This document shows positions 4,720-12,138 of a stretch of DNA of 17,889 nt, one piece after another; position 1 is the first letter of the stretch, and every line of letters starts with the position of its first letter. The DNA is taken from positions 1 to 17,889 of the forward strand of contig FR884157.1 in assembly GCA_000435515.1 (NCBI GenBank). The letters are read 5' to 3'. The DNA comes from Firmicutes bacterium CAG:582 (GTDB lineage Bacteria > Bacillota_I > Bacilli_A > RF39 > UBA660). The position numbers and the translations under genes are program-made. Under the pieces are notes generated by a model that worked only from the letters and a program-made list of their open reading frames with translations, did no database searches and was not told the origin of the DNA.

Positions 4720-5760
4720 CTACATATAAATTTTTCTGACTACTGTGATTTCTCCATCATCATTCTCTTTTTTGTTTTCTTCTCTTTCAACATAATATTC
4801 ATCATAATCTTGACCACAAGGATTTTCAATCGCAAAGGTTCTTCTATGTAAATCATATTTATCAGCAGGATGTGCATAATAAAGTACTTCATCTAACCCT
4901 AGTTTAGTTAAATAACCACTTCTTGCTTTTTCATAATCATATCCTATAATATTGGATTTTAGTTTATCTATAAGTAATCTCACTAGTTCTGACACAGCTA
5001 TTTTTTGATTATTAAAAAGTTTATTTTTATACCTCTTTACAGCCTCTTCTTTTGCTTTATCTCTCATATCATAAACCTTTTCTTGAGTTTTATAATAATC
5101 TTCTTTAGAACATTTTTGATACATAGAGTCTATTTTATCTTCTACTTTTAAATATTCAGGATCACTAAACTCATTAAAATCATAACAAAAATAATCTAAA
5201 ATACTTGAAATGAATTCATCAATTACTGAATCTAGCTTATAAGAAACTTCTACACCTCTTAAATATTCAATAGGGTAATCAAATTCTAGTCTATATAAAC
5301 CTTTTGTTTCTTTTGATTTAGTTTGTTTTTCATTTTTTAATTCTTCGTAAACCCTTTTTAAATCAATGCTAGATAAATTATCTTTTCCCACTCTATTTCT
5401 TAATAATCCATATAAAAGTGCAATCTTTTTAGGATTTTTCTTCACATTTTCCATTGTTTGTAAAAGAACAAATTCTGGAGACACTGCGGCTCCTTCTTCG
5501 TTTTCATAAAAAACGAAGCCTATGTCTTCAAATGCAATATTTCTTTTATCAACAACCTCACTTTTTAAGTCTTCAATACTTGAAGCTATAGAAAGTATTG
5601 AATTGCTATTTATCGACAACATATCAAATGAAGTTGTATTAAAAATAAGTGAAGTAATTAAATATTGCATAACAATTTTAAATTCTTCTAATGTTAAGTA
5701 CATTCCATCATCATCGATAATCCTATCAATTTCTACACTTTTACCAAAATTACTCATCAT
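4720..5760 (-). CDS. Unrecognised 346-aa protein, probably a late arrival
   Basis: The frame stays open upstream to 5877, but a near-consensus promoter (5785-5813) lies inside that extension. GGGG of the ribosome binding site precedes the paired ATG codons at 5760 and 5757, so translation starts there. The protein is highly charged and helical with no signal peptide or membrane segment. The region at about 120-190 is lysine-rich, 195-215 holds RLEFDYPIEYLRGVEV, and 240-280 looks like a coiled coil. The C-terminus is acidic (EENKKENDDGEITVV). Two motifs stand out near the C-terminus: YYAHPADKYDLHRRTF and ENPCGQDYDEYY. I cannot place it in a family. It has its own promoter, and the exact 15-bp repeats on both sides suggest insertion between two convergent genes. 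Confidence 0.75.
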   Translation of the reverse strand: MMSNFGKSVEIDRIIDDDGMYLTLEEFKIVMQYLITSLIFNTTSFDMLSINSNSILSIASSIEDLKSEVVDKRNIAFEDIGFVFYENEEGAAVSPEFVLLQTMENVKKNPKKIALLYGLLRNRVGKDNLSSIDLKRVYEELKNEKQTKSKETKGLYRLEFDYPIEYLRGVEVSYKLDSVIDEFISSILDYFCYDFNEFSDPEYLKVEDKIDSMYQKCSKEDYYKTQEKVYDMRDKAKEEAVKRYKNKLFNNQKIAVSELVRLLIDKLKSNIIGYDYEKARSGYLTKLGLDEVLYYAHPADKYDLHRRTFAIENPCGQDYDEYYVEREENKKENDDGEITVVRKIYM

Positions 5761-5784
5761 AATTTTCCCCTTTAATTGGGTCAT

Positions 5785-5813
5785 AGTATACCAAAAGAAA
5801 AGAATGTTGTCAA
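5785..5813 (-). promoter_or_regulatory. Promoter of the 346-aa protein gene
   Basis: On the minus strand TTGACA (5808-5813) and TATACT (5785-5790) are separated by 17 bp. The start of transcription is expected near 5778, giving a leader of about 18 nt before the ATG at 5760. This is the strongest promoter in the chromosomal part of the window. Confidence 0.8.
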
Positions 5814-5895
5814 TATGACTATTTTCTTGATTTTCACCATTAATTACTGCTTTATGGTATTTTAAGGAAAAAATCAAGTTTTTTACGTTTTTTCA

Positions 5896-5925
5896 TAAAA
5901 AAATTTGGAATCTAATCCAAACTTT
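5896..5925 (-). terminator. Terminator of the GtrA gene, overlapping its stop codon
   Basis: The minus-strand stem AAAGTTTGGA/TCCAAATTTT (5916-5925 with 5900-5909, one G-U pair) has a short loop containing the TAG stop (5912-5914) and runs into seven U. Confidence 0.65.
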
Positions 5926-6403
5926 TTTTAAATACAAATAACTTACTTATAACATAATTACCGACTATTTGCATAACTTGGCATATAATAGTTGCAATTA
6001 TTACCCAAACGTTGGAATTTAAAGAAAGCAATGTACAAATAAACCACATTATAAACATTTCAATTAATAAAGTAGCAATTCTTCCTAATGTAAAATTAAA
6101 TATCTCTTTTACTATATTTTTTTCTTTTGATTTAAATACAAATACTCGGTTAGTAACATATGCAAACATAACTGCACCAATCCAAGAAATAATAACTGAA
6201 GTTTGTAGTTCAATTGGATTTGATGCATCAAATATCGTAAACAATAAAGCATACTTTATCCCTAAAGATACAATAGTCGTAAGAATTCCAACAATTAAAT
6301 AGTTCCATATCTCAGGATTTTTATAATATATATTCCATCCCCAATTCCAAAATTTTATTATTGGGTTATTTCTATCATTTTTAATTATTAACTTTTTTTC
6401 CAT
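5912..6403 (-). CDS. GtrA-family four-helix membrane protein (163 aa)
   Basis: GtrA-like proteins are small membrane proteins thought to flip or handle lipid-linked sugars, for example undecaprenyl-phosphate-glucose, for decoration of surface polymers. Four hydrophobic helices are visible at about 32-55, 65-86, 102-125 and 130-155. The family features NYLIVGILTTIVSLGIKYAL at the start, the NRVFVFKSKE loop after helix 2 and the terminal NYVISKLFVFK are present. The start is placed at ATG 6403 with a GTGAT ribosome binding site; a GTG at 6412 is in frame but overlaps that site. A TATACT -10 box (6420-6425) lies in the end of the upstream gene, giving a very short leader. No glycosyltransferase gene is adjacent; the LTA-synthase-like gene further right is a possible functional partner. 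Confidence 0.88.
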   Translation of the reverse strand: MEKKLIIKNDRNNPIIKFWNWGWNIYYKNPEIWNYLIVGILTTIVSLGIKYALLFTIFDASNPIELQTSVIISWIGAVMFAYVTNRVFVFKSKEKNIVKEIFNFTLGRIATLLIEMFIMWFICTLLSLNSNVWVIIATIICQVMQIVGNYVISKLFVFKKSLD

Positions 6404-6434
6404 ACTTATCACTAAAGTAAGTATAACATAAAAG

Positions 6435-7199
6435 TTAAATTGTTTTAAATAAAGTTTTCTTTGTTTTAGGATATTCTAACTGAACTTCATCAGGTGCAGC
6501 TACCCATATCTTACCATTGTTTTCTGTATGAAATTCCATATTTCCGTCTTTAACTCTTATTAAACTGACATCAAAAGTAATTCCATCATCAGTATAATCT
6601 TGCAAAAGATAATAATTTCCATATCCACCTGCAACTTTAATTAAATCATTCTTTTGATAAACTTCTCCACCGATATCTAAACTATCAGGATATTCATAAG
6701 ACTCCGTATTATTATGAGGATAAATTGATATACCATCTAAATTAAGTCCATCTTCTATATGAAAATCTGGATACTCATCACTGCAAGGAGTAATGATTGT
6801 ATATTTAGACATCAACATTGCTCCAGCACTAAAGCCAAGAATTACGGCTTTACTATTTTTAATGGAATCTAAAATTTCTAGTTCTTCACACATTTCTCTT
6901 TGCTTAAATGGATCCCCTCCCATAAGCATGATGAAACTTGCACTTTCTACATAAGACTTAGCATCTTCTTTGCTCATATCAGGAGTAATAATAATCGATT
7001 CATCAAATTTAATTCCTACTTTTTCAAAATGTTCAATAAATTCTGGAACACTCTTGCTTATTGCCTTTTCAACTTTATGTGGACCACCTGGAATATAAAC
7101 AATTCTTTTCATATCCTTTAAATCCTCTTTAAACATATCTCCTAGTCCATGTCCAAAAGCATTGTTCTTGTCAAAACCACTGCAATAGTATCTAATCAT
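6435..7199 (-). CDS. Peptidase E (S51)-like, class I amidotransferase-fold hydrolase (254 aa)
   Basis: This is a cytoplasmic serine hydrolase of the peptidase E/cyanophycinase group, which cleaves dipeptides with N-terminal aspartate or processes similar small peptides. An N-terminal Rossmann-like strand is followed by IVYIPGGP (about 33-40), FIMLMGGDP (89-97) and the nucleophile elbow GFSAGAML with Ser124. A histidine-containing HNNTES segment (about 165-170) is a candidate for the catalytic partner. The start is the ATG at 7199 with a GAAGTGATC ribosome binding site; the 12-codon upstream extension overlaps the TATAAT box at 7224-7229. It lies 36 bp after the P-type ATPase, with its own promoter overlapping that gene's end. 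The true substrate is unknown. Confidence 0.8.
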   Translation of the reverse strand: MIRYYCSGFDKNNAFGHGLGDMFKEDLKDMKRIVYIPGGPHKVEKAISKSVPEFIEHFEKVGIKFDESIIITPDMSKEDAKSYVESASFIMLMGGDPFKQREMCEELEILDSIKNSKAVILGFSAGAMLMSKYTIITPCSDEYPDFHIEDGLNLDGISIYPHNNTESYEYPDSLDIGGEVYQKNDLIKVAGGYGNYYLLQDYTDDGITFDVSLIRVKDGNMEFHTENNGKIWVAAPDEVQLEYPKTKKTLFKTI

Positions 7200-7223
7200 A
7201 TGATCACTTCTTTCTTTGAAAGT

Positions 7224-7252
7224 ATTATAACACACTTATCGATATTTAATAA
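7224..7252 (-). promoter_or_regulatory. Promoter of the peptidase-E-like gene
   Basis: TATAAT (7224-7229, minus strand) lies 17 bp from the weak -35 TTATTA (7247-7252). It overlaps the last codons of the ATPase gene. Confidence 0.5.
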
Positions 7253-9776
7253 ACAACTTTCTCACTAAGTCAAGTGGTATAACTGTAACTGCAAGTGCAA
7301 TTACAAATATAAGCTCATTTAATTTAAGACCATATGTTCTAAAAAGTGATCCACCATTATAAATTAAGAATATTTGAGCAAGAGTTATAAATAAAAGAAT
7401 TACAATAAAAACCTTATTTTTTAAAATATTAGCAAACAAATTTAATCTTTCTGTTCTTGCATTAAAAGCATTAAATACACTTATAAATACAAATAGAGAA
7501 AAGAAAGCAGTCATAAGAGTTTTTCTACTATTTCGTATAAACATATAAACTATATCACTTTTTAAAAATAATGATAAAAGAATAAATGAATAAATACTTA
7601 TTAAAAGAATTGCTGAATACATATATTTATTTAAAATAGGTTCATCTTTTCTTATTGGTTTTTCTTTCATATATCTTTTTATCGGATATTCATAAGAATA
7701 TGCAAGTCCAGCCAAAGTATCCATTATCATATTTAACCAAAGCATTTGCATTATAGTTATTGGAGTTGAAATTCCAAGTAATGGACCAACTATTGATAAA
7801 AATAATGCAATTAAATTCATTGTAAGTTGAAATATTATAAATTTTCTAATGGATTTAAATATTGTTCGTCCAAAAAGAACTGCTGATTCGATAGATTTTA
7901 TATTATTATCAATTATAACTATATCACTTGCTTCTTTAGCTACCTCTGACCCGCTTCCTAAAGAGATACCAACATCAGCACTTTTTAAAGCTGGTGCATC
8001 ATTTACTCCATCTCCAGTCATACCAACTACTAGATTATTTTGTTCCAAAATCTTGGCAACTCTTGCCTTATCCTTTGGAATGGCAACTCTTGCCTTATCC
8101 TCTGGAAGAGCACGAGCAATTACTCTTATCTTTTTATAATATTTATAAACTTCCATATCACTCATGCTTTCAAGATCATCATGACTTATAACTAAAGAAT
8201 CGCGTTTTAACATTCCTAAACTATCTGCTATTGAACGACTAGTATTTATATCATCTCCAGTAATCATAATCGTATGAATTCCAGCTTCTTCAATCGTCTT
8301 TAAAGTTGATGCTGCTTCTTCTCTTATCTCATCCCTTAATAGAATAAAACCTAGTAAAGTATTATTTTGTAAAATTGATAAAACTCTTATTCCTGAAGAT
8401 GTAAAAGTATCTATCTTTTTCAACATCTCTTTTTTATCTTTTATATACTTTTTATTACCATCATTTTCTATATAAAAAGTTGCTAATTTAATAAGAACCT
8501 CACTTGCACCTTTATAATAACCTTTACCATCATTCAATTTTACATAAGAATATTTGTTTTCAGAATTGAATTGAATTTTATCTTCAATCTTTTTAGTCAA
8601 AGGAATTTTCCCAACAAATGTAAGTATAGCTTTATCAGTAGAATTTCCACCTGTTACTTGATTATCTTCAAAATAAGCATCATTATTGTATAGAAGAGCA
8701 TCTATAAAAATATTTTTTAAATCATCTTTCATATCATCTAAAATGTTAAAGTGAGTATCATCTGGTAAACATATTCCGATAACTGAAAGTTTCCCTTTAG
8801 TTAAAGTTCCTGTTTTATCAGTAAGTAAAACATTCATTGATCCACTTGTTTCTATTCCAACTGCTTTTCTAACTAAAACATTATTTTTAAGCATACGTTT
8901 CATATTGGAAGATAATACTAATGCAACCATCATAGGTAAACCTTCTGGAACACAGACAATAATGATTGTAACAGCTAAAGTAACAGTTTCTATTACTAAA
9001 TCAACTACATATTTAGGATTAGTTATTAAACTCATTATAATAGCTTCATCAAAATTATTACTGATAAATACTGAATTAAAAATATTAGAAATTGACGCTA
9101 AAATAGCACCAATATAACCAATTCTAGAAATTATTTTAGCAAGTTTAGTTAAACGAATTCGCATTGGTGAAGGTAAATTATTTTCAGTTAATCCCTTTGC
9201 AATTGAACCATACACTGTATTAATTCCAACTTTTTCAATACGAATACTTGCACTTCCAGATAAAACTACACTTCCTTTAAAAACCCTTTGACCTAAAACT
9301 TTTGTTACCTCTTTTGATTCACCATTAATACTTGATTCATCAACTCCAATTGTTCCCTCTAATAAGACACCATCTGCTGGTATCAATTCACCACTTGAAA
9401 GAAGAACAATATCTGAAACTACAACCTCATCATTTTTAATAGTTGCATTTTTTCCATTTCTTCTTACTCTAACAGTAATATTTTCATATTCACTTTGAAG
9501 TCTTTCAAATGATTTATTTGATCCGTATTCTGAAAGAGATGATATTAAAGAAGAAAGTAAAATTGATATAAGCATACCCAAAGTTTCATACCAATTTTGA
9601 TCTTTAAAAAGTAAAACAAAACGGATAGCAAGAGCAATCAACATTATTTTAATTATTGGATCTCCTAAAGATTCAATTATCAGATTTAATAACTTATTTT
9701 GTTTTTTTACACTTATGTTATTAGATCCATATTTTTTTCTTGATACAACTACTTCTTCATCTGTTAAACCATTCAT
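7236..9776 (-). CDS. Calcium-type P-type ATPase (846 aa)
   Basis: This ATP-driven cation pump of the plasma membrane probably exports Ca2+. It has an N-terminal cation-ATPase domain, two helices (about 38-80), and an A domain with NGES (151-154, in place of the usual TGES). M4 carries PEGLP (277-281), and the phosphorylation site is DKTGTLT with Asp320. The nucleotide domain has KGAS (422-425). TGD (506-508) and the hinge TGDGVNDAP (587-595) follow. M6 has LNMIMDTLAGLA (Asn682, Asp686), close to plasma-membrane Ca2+ ATPases. C-terminal helices end at about 835. The start is ATG 9776, preceded by AGGTGA; the GTG at 9785 lies in that site. It follows the LysM protein gene by 46 bp with no terminator seen, so co-transcription is possible. 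A nine-residue tandem duplication (558-575) sits just before the hinge. Confidence 0.93.
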   Translation of the reverse strand: MNGLTDEEVVVSRKKYGSNNISVKKQNKLLNLIIESLGDPIIKIMLIALAIRFVLLFKDQNWYETLGMLISILLSSLISSLSEYGSNKSFERLQSEYENITVRVRRNGKNATIKNDEVVVSDIVLLSSGELIPADGVLLEGTIGVDESSINGESKEVTKVLGQRVFKGSVVLSGSASIRIEKVGINTVYGSIAKGLTENNLPSPMRIRLTKLAKIISRIGYIGAILASISNIFNSVFISNNFDEAIIMSLITNPKYVVDLVIETVTLAVTIIIVCVPEGLPMMVALVLSSNMKRMLKNNVLVRKAVGIETSGSMNVLLTDKTGTLTKGKLSVIGICLPDDTHFNILDDMKDDLKNIFIDALLYNNDAYFEDNQVTGGNSTDKAILTFVGKIPLTKKIEDKIQFNSENKYSYVKLNDGKGYYKGASEVLIKLATFYIENDGNKKYIKDKKEMLKKIDTFTSSGIRVLSILQNNTLLGFILLRDEIREEAASTLKTIEEAGIHTIMITGDDINTSRSIADSLGMLKRDSLVISHDDLESMSDMEVYKYYKKIRVIARALPEDKARVAIPKDKARVAKILEQNNLVVGMTGDGVNDAPALKSADVGISLGSGSEVAKEASDIVIIDNNIKSIESAVLFGRTIFKSIRKFIIFQLTMNLIALFLSIVGPLLGISTPITIMQMLWLNMIMDTLAGLAYSYEYPIKRYMKEKPIRKDEPILNKYMYSAILLISIYSFILLSLFLKSDIVYMFIRNSRKTLMTAFFSLFVFISVFNAFNARTERLNLFANILKNKVFIVILLFITLAQIFLIYNGGSLFRTYGLKLNELIFVIALAVTVIPLDLVRKLFIKYR
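8055..8108. repeat. 27-bp in-frame tandem duplication in the ATPase gene
   Basis: Two adjacent 27-bp units (8055-8081 and 8082-8108) differ at only two positions. They encode PEDKARVAI and PKDKARVAK. Family members have the motif once (ALPEDK, then K-I, then GDGVNDAP), so nine residues have been added next to the hinge. Confidence 0.9.
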
Positions 9777-9822
9777 TTTCTTCACCTATAAATTTATATG
9801 TTGAAAAGTTTAGGTTTATGAA

Positions 9823-10821
9823 CTAAGGAATCTTTAAGGTTTGTCCAATTGATAAAGTATTGCTTGTTAAATTATTAAGCTTCTTTAACTCATCTACTGT
9901 CGTATTATATTTTTTAGCAATCGAATACAAGGTATCTCCTTTATTAATCGTTATTTTATTAACTTCATCTATTATCAAAAGTTCCCCAACAGTTATCATA
10001 TTGCTTGTTTTATTGTTGATACTTTTTAGTTTATCAACACTGATACCATACTTTTTAGCAATAGAATATAATGTATCTCCACTTTTTACTTTATAATAAA
10101 CTGGAGATTCTGCCTCATTTTTTTCTTCTTCAGTTGGAATGATTAAAGACATACCTATTTGTAAAGTATTGCTTGTAATGTTGTTGGCTTTTTTTATTTT
10201 ATCAACTGTTGTTCCATATTTTTTAGCAATAGAATATAACGTATCCCCACTTTTTACTTTATATAAAGATGTAGCTGAGGCACCAATATAGTCTAAAATA
10301 GCGTCTGCTACCATTGTTGCAAACTGATCAATATTGTTTTTTATAATATTGGCATCACTCGAATTATCAACGTATCCATATCTAATAATAACCGTTTCAT
10401 ATCCAGGAGTTTCACGCGTTAAATAAAAATAATCTTTAGTTGTATCAACTGAATAACGATACTGATAATACTTAGTATCATTCAAAGTCTCAAGTTTGCT
10501 ACTAATAAGTTTTGGCAAAGTATCTTTTTTACTTAAAGGGTAAATAATTTCTATACCACTAGATCCACCAGAATTTAATGTATTAGATATTAAAATAACA
10601 TTATCTTTATTAGGATATTTGCTCTTTAAATCTTTTATTCTATCATCGTATGATATAGTTGTATCCCCATTTCTAAGTAAATAAGTATCGACTCCTCTAC
10701 TCTTTAAAATATCATAAATTTTTTTTGATATTTCAAGAGAAACATTTTTTTCAACTAAACCATTTCCTTTTGTTCCAAAATCTGCACCACCACCACTTGC
10801 ATTAATAACAACGCTTTTCAT
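9823..10821 (-). CDS. Amidase_3-like domain with three LysM repeats, probably catalytically dead (332 aa)
   Basis: The N-terminal domain (about 1-182) has the outline of zinc N-acetylmuramoyl-L-alanine amidases: VVINASGGGADFG, GLVEKNV, LLRNGD, the ISNTLN-GGSSGIEIIY segment and VIIRYGYVDN. However, the first His ligand of the usual DPGHGG is Gly10, the His of SIHAN is Thr81, and the catalytic Glu of LVETGF is Arg147; only ligand Glu24 remains. Three LysM repeats follow (about 187-229, 243-284, 290-332), each with GDTLYSIAKKY. No signal peptide is visible: the protein starts MKSVVIN directly after a GTGGTGAT ribosome binding site at ATG 10821. It is probably a wall- or spore-layer-binding or scaffold protein rather than a hydrolase. 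How it would leave the cytoplasm is unclear. Confidence 0.85.
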   Translation of the reverse strand: MKSVVINASGGGADFGTKGNGLVEKNVSLEISKKIYDILKSRGVDTYLLRNGDTTISYDDRIKDLKSKYPNKDNVILISNTLNSGGSSGIEIIYPLSKKDTLPKLISSKLETLNDTKYYQYRYSVDTTKDYFYLTRETPGYETVIIRYGYVDNSSDANIIKNNIDQFATMVADAILDYIGASATSLYKVKSGDTLYSIAKKYGTTVDKIKKANNITSNTLQIGMSLIIPTEEEKNEAESPVYYKVKSGDTLYSIAKKYGISVDKLKSINNKTSNMITVGELLIIDEVNKITINKGDTLYSIAKKYNTTVDELKKLNNLTSNTLSIGQTLKIP

Positions 10822-10881
10822 TTTTATCACCACTATAACTTTATTAGAGAAAAAAATATTTATTACAAAGCATCTTAAAAG

Positions 10882-10911
10882 AACAAATAAAACCAGGAAA
10901 AATCCCGGTTT
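10882..10911 (-). terminator. Leftward terminator behind the broken mini-gene
   Basis: The minus-strand stem AAACCGGG/CCTGGTTT (10904-10911 with 10890-10897, one G-U pair) has the loop ATTTTT and is followed by a T-rich tract (TTATTTGTT). The stop codon of the broken mini-gene overlaps the stem. Confidence 0.6.
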
Positions 10912-11003
10912 ACTTTTTTAATAAATCTGCTAAATACAGTTCATCCTTGCTATGTTGTTTTCTATAATTTTTATATTTTTATTAAAAACGTTTTCCCCTT
11001 CAT
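10910..11003 (-). pseudogene. Possible frameshifted 30-codon gene
   Basis: An ATG at 11001-11003 with AGGAG five bases upstream opens a frame MKGKTFLIK that stops after ten codons. Skipping one A in the A5 run just before that stop continues into a frame ending RKQHSKDELYLADLLKK and a stop that overlaps a terminator. Total length is 94 bp, that is 31 codons plus one base. A ribosome binding site, a sensible C-terminus and a terminator suggest a genuine small gene broken by one inserted A, a programmed slip, or a sequencing error in a homopolymer. Chance is not excluded. I do not recognise the peptide. Confidence 0.3.
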
Positions 11004-11094
11004 TATATCTCCTACTAATATCTTTACCAATCGATAAACGTTTTTCTTTAATCAAATTAAAGTTTATAATTCTTCATTATTTCTTTTATTAAAA

Positions 11095-11121
11095 ACAAAA
11101 AAAATTCCAGATATTCTGGAA
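11095..11121 (-). terminator. Terminator of the scaffold/GGGtGRT operon
   Basis: A perfect 7-bp stem (TTCCAGA 11105-11111, TCTGGAA 11115-11121) with a 3-nt loop is followed on the minus strand by eight or more T. It lies 6 bp past the GGGtGRT stop codon. Confidence 0.85.
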
Positions 11122-11127
11122 ATCTTT

Positions 11128-12135
11128 TTATGCATTTTTATTTAATGCTTCATACACTTGAACGCTCATTTTAACAGTAGCACCAACAATTGGATTATTA
11201 CCCATTCCAATAAATCCCATCATTTCTACGTGTGCTGGAACAGAAGACGAACCAGCAAATTGAGCATCTGAATGCATTCTACCCATGGTATCAGTTAAAC
11301 CATAACTTGCAGGACCTGCTGCCATGTTATCTGGATGTAATGTTCTTCCAGTTCCTCCACCAGAGGCTACCGAAAAATATGGCAATCCATTTTCAACACG
11401 ATGTTTTTTATAAATACCCGCTACTGGATGTTGAAATCTTGTTGGGTTTGTTGAGTTTCCTGTTATAGAGATATCAACATTTTCATGCATCATTATAGCA
11501 ACACCTTCTCTAACATCATAAGCTCCATAACAACGTACTTCACTACGAACTCCATTACTATAAGATTTCTCATTAACAACTTCTAACTTATTATGTTCAT
11601 AATCAAATTTTGTTTCAACATAAGTAAAACCATTAACTCTAGATATTATTTTAGCTGCATCTTTTCCTAAACCATTTAGAATTACTTTTAATGGAGTTTT
11701 TCTAACCTTATTAGCTGATGCAACTATTCCAATTGCACCTTCTGCTGCAGCAAATGATTCATGTCCTGCTAAGAATGCAAATACTTTTGTATCTTCACTT
11801 AAAAGCATACTTGCAAGTTTGCCATGACCGGCTCCAATATGTCTTTCTTCAGAAACACTTCCATCTATACAAAAACTTTCTAATCCTTTGCCTATTAAAA
11901 TAGCTGCTTCGCTTGCACTTTTAACACCACTTTTTAAAGCAATTGCACATCCAACAACATAAGCATAAACAGCATCATCAAAAGCAATATTTTGAACTTC
12001 TTTAACACTTACCTCTGGAAATATATTGTAACTTTTGCATATATCTTTTGCTTCATCTAAATCTTTTATTCCATATTCATTTAAAAGCTTTGTAATCTTT
12101 TCTATACGATTATTATAATATTCAAACAATTCCAT
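11128..12135 (-). CDS. GGGtGRT protein (335 aa)
   Basis: This protein is recognised by its signature GGGTGRT (259-265, followed by LHPDN) and the conserved segments GAGHGKLASMLL (101-112), FLAGHESFAAAEGAIG (121-136), ITGNSTNPTRFQHP (224-237) and MGRMHSDAQFAGSS near the C-terminus. The family is named only for its motif; its biochemical role is not established to my knowledge. It is typically encoded next to the NifU-like scaffold gene found immediately upstream here, so a role in handling Fe-S clusters or a redox protein is plausible by association. Its ribosome binding site (AAAGGAAT) lies inside the last codons of the upstream gene, three bases separate stop and start, and translation is probably coupled. 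No signal peptide or membrane segment; length appears normal. Confidence 0.9.
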   Translation of the reverse strand: MELFEYYNNRIEKITKLLNEYGIKDLDEAKDICKSYNIFPEVSVKEVQNIAFDDAVYAYVVGCAIALKSGVKSASEAAILIGKGLESFCIDGSVSEERHIGAGHGKLASMLLSEDTKVFAFLAGHESFAAAEGAIGIVASANKVRKTPLKVILNGLGKDAAKIISRVNGFTYVETKFDYEHNKLEVVNEKSYSNGVRSEVRCYGAYDVREGVAIMMHENVDISITGNSTNPTRFQHPVAGIYKKHRVENGLPYFSVASGGGTGRTLHPDNMAAGPASYGLTDTMGRMHSDAQFAGSSSVPAHVEMMGFIGMGNNPIVGATVKMSVQVYEALNKNA

Positions 12136-12138
12136 AAA

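Larger units (their letters stand above)
4698..5926. repeat. 15-bp direct repeats flanking a one-gene module
   Basis: CTAATCCAAACTTTT occurs exactly at 4698-4712 and 5912-5926, in the same orientation and 1,214 bp apart. Each copy is one arm of a terminator and holds a stop codon: TAA of cotJC in the first, TAG of the GtrA gene (minus strand) in the second. Removing one repeat plus the intervening DNA leaves cotJC and gtrA converging on a single shared hairpin. Confidence 0.6.
10834..11127. other. Intergenic stretch of about 290 bp between LysM protein and GGGtGRT genes
   Basis: It contains, from left to right, the probable promoter area of the LysM protein gene (AT-rich, TATAGT near its start), a leftward terminator (10889-10911), a broken 30-codon reading frame (10910-11003) and the terminator of the GGGtGRT gene (11095-11121). 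The remaining 90 bp (11004-11094) are very AT-rich. No riboswitch or tRNA was recognised. Confidence 0.5.

Noticed and set aside
5761..5877. N-terminal extension of the 346-aa protein
   Set aside because: A TTGACA-N17-TATACT promoter lies within the extension, and a proper ribosome binding site precedes the paired ATGs at 5757-5760.
7849..8191. Rightward frames of 96 and 65 residues inside the ATPase gene
   Set aside because: They are antisense shadows of a conserved P-type ATPase; their internal repetition simply mirrors the 27-bp duplication.
9860..10096. Rightward frame with repeated hydrophobic segments in the LysM gene
   Set aside because: It is antisense to the LysM repeats; the apparent repeats are the reverse complement of the GDTLYSIAKKY codons.
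10918..11070. A 41-codon leftward frame (containing LIKEKRLSIGKDISRRY) overlapping the broken mini-gene
   Set aside because: It has no ATG or usable alternative start with a ribosome binding site; its protein-like look is probably due to A-rich codons.
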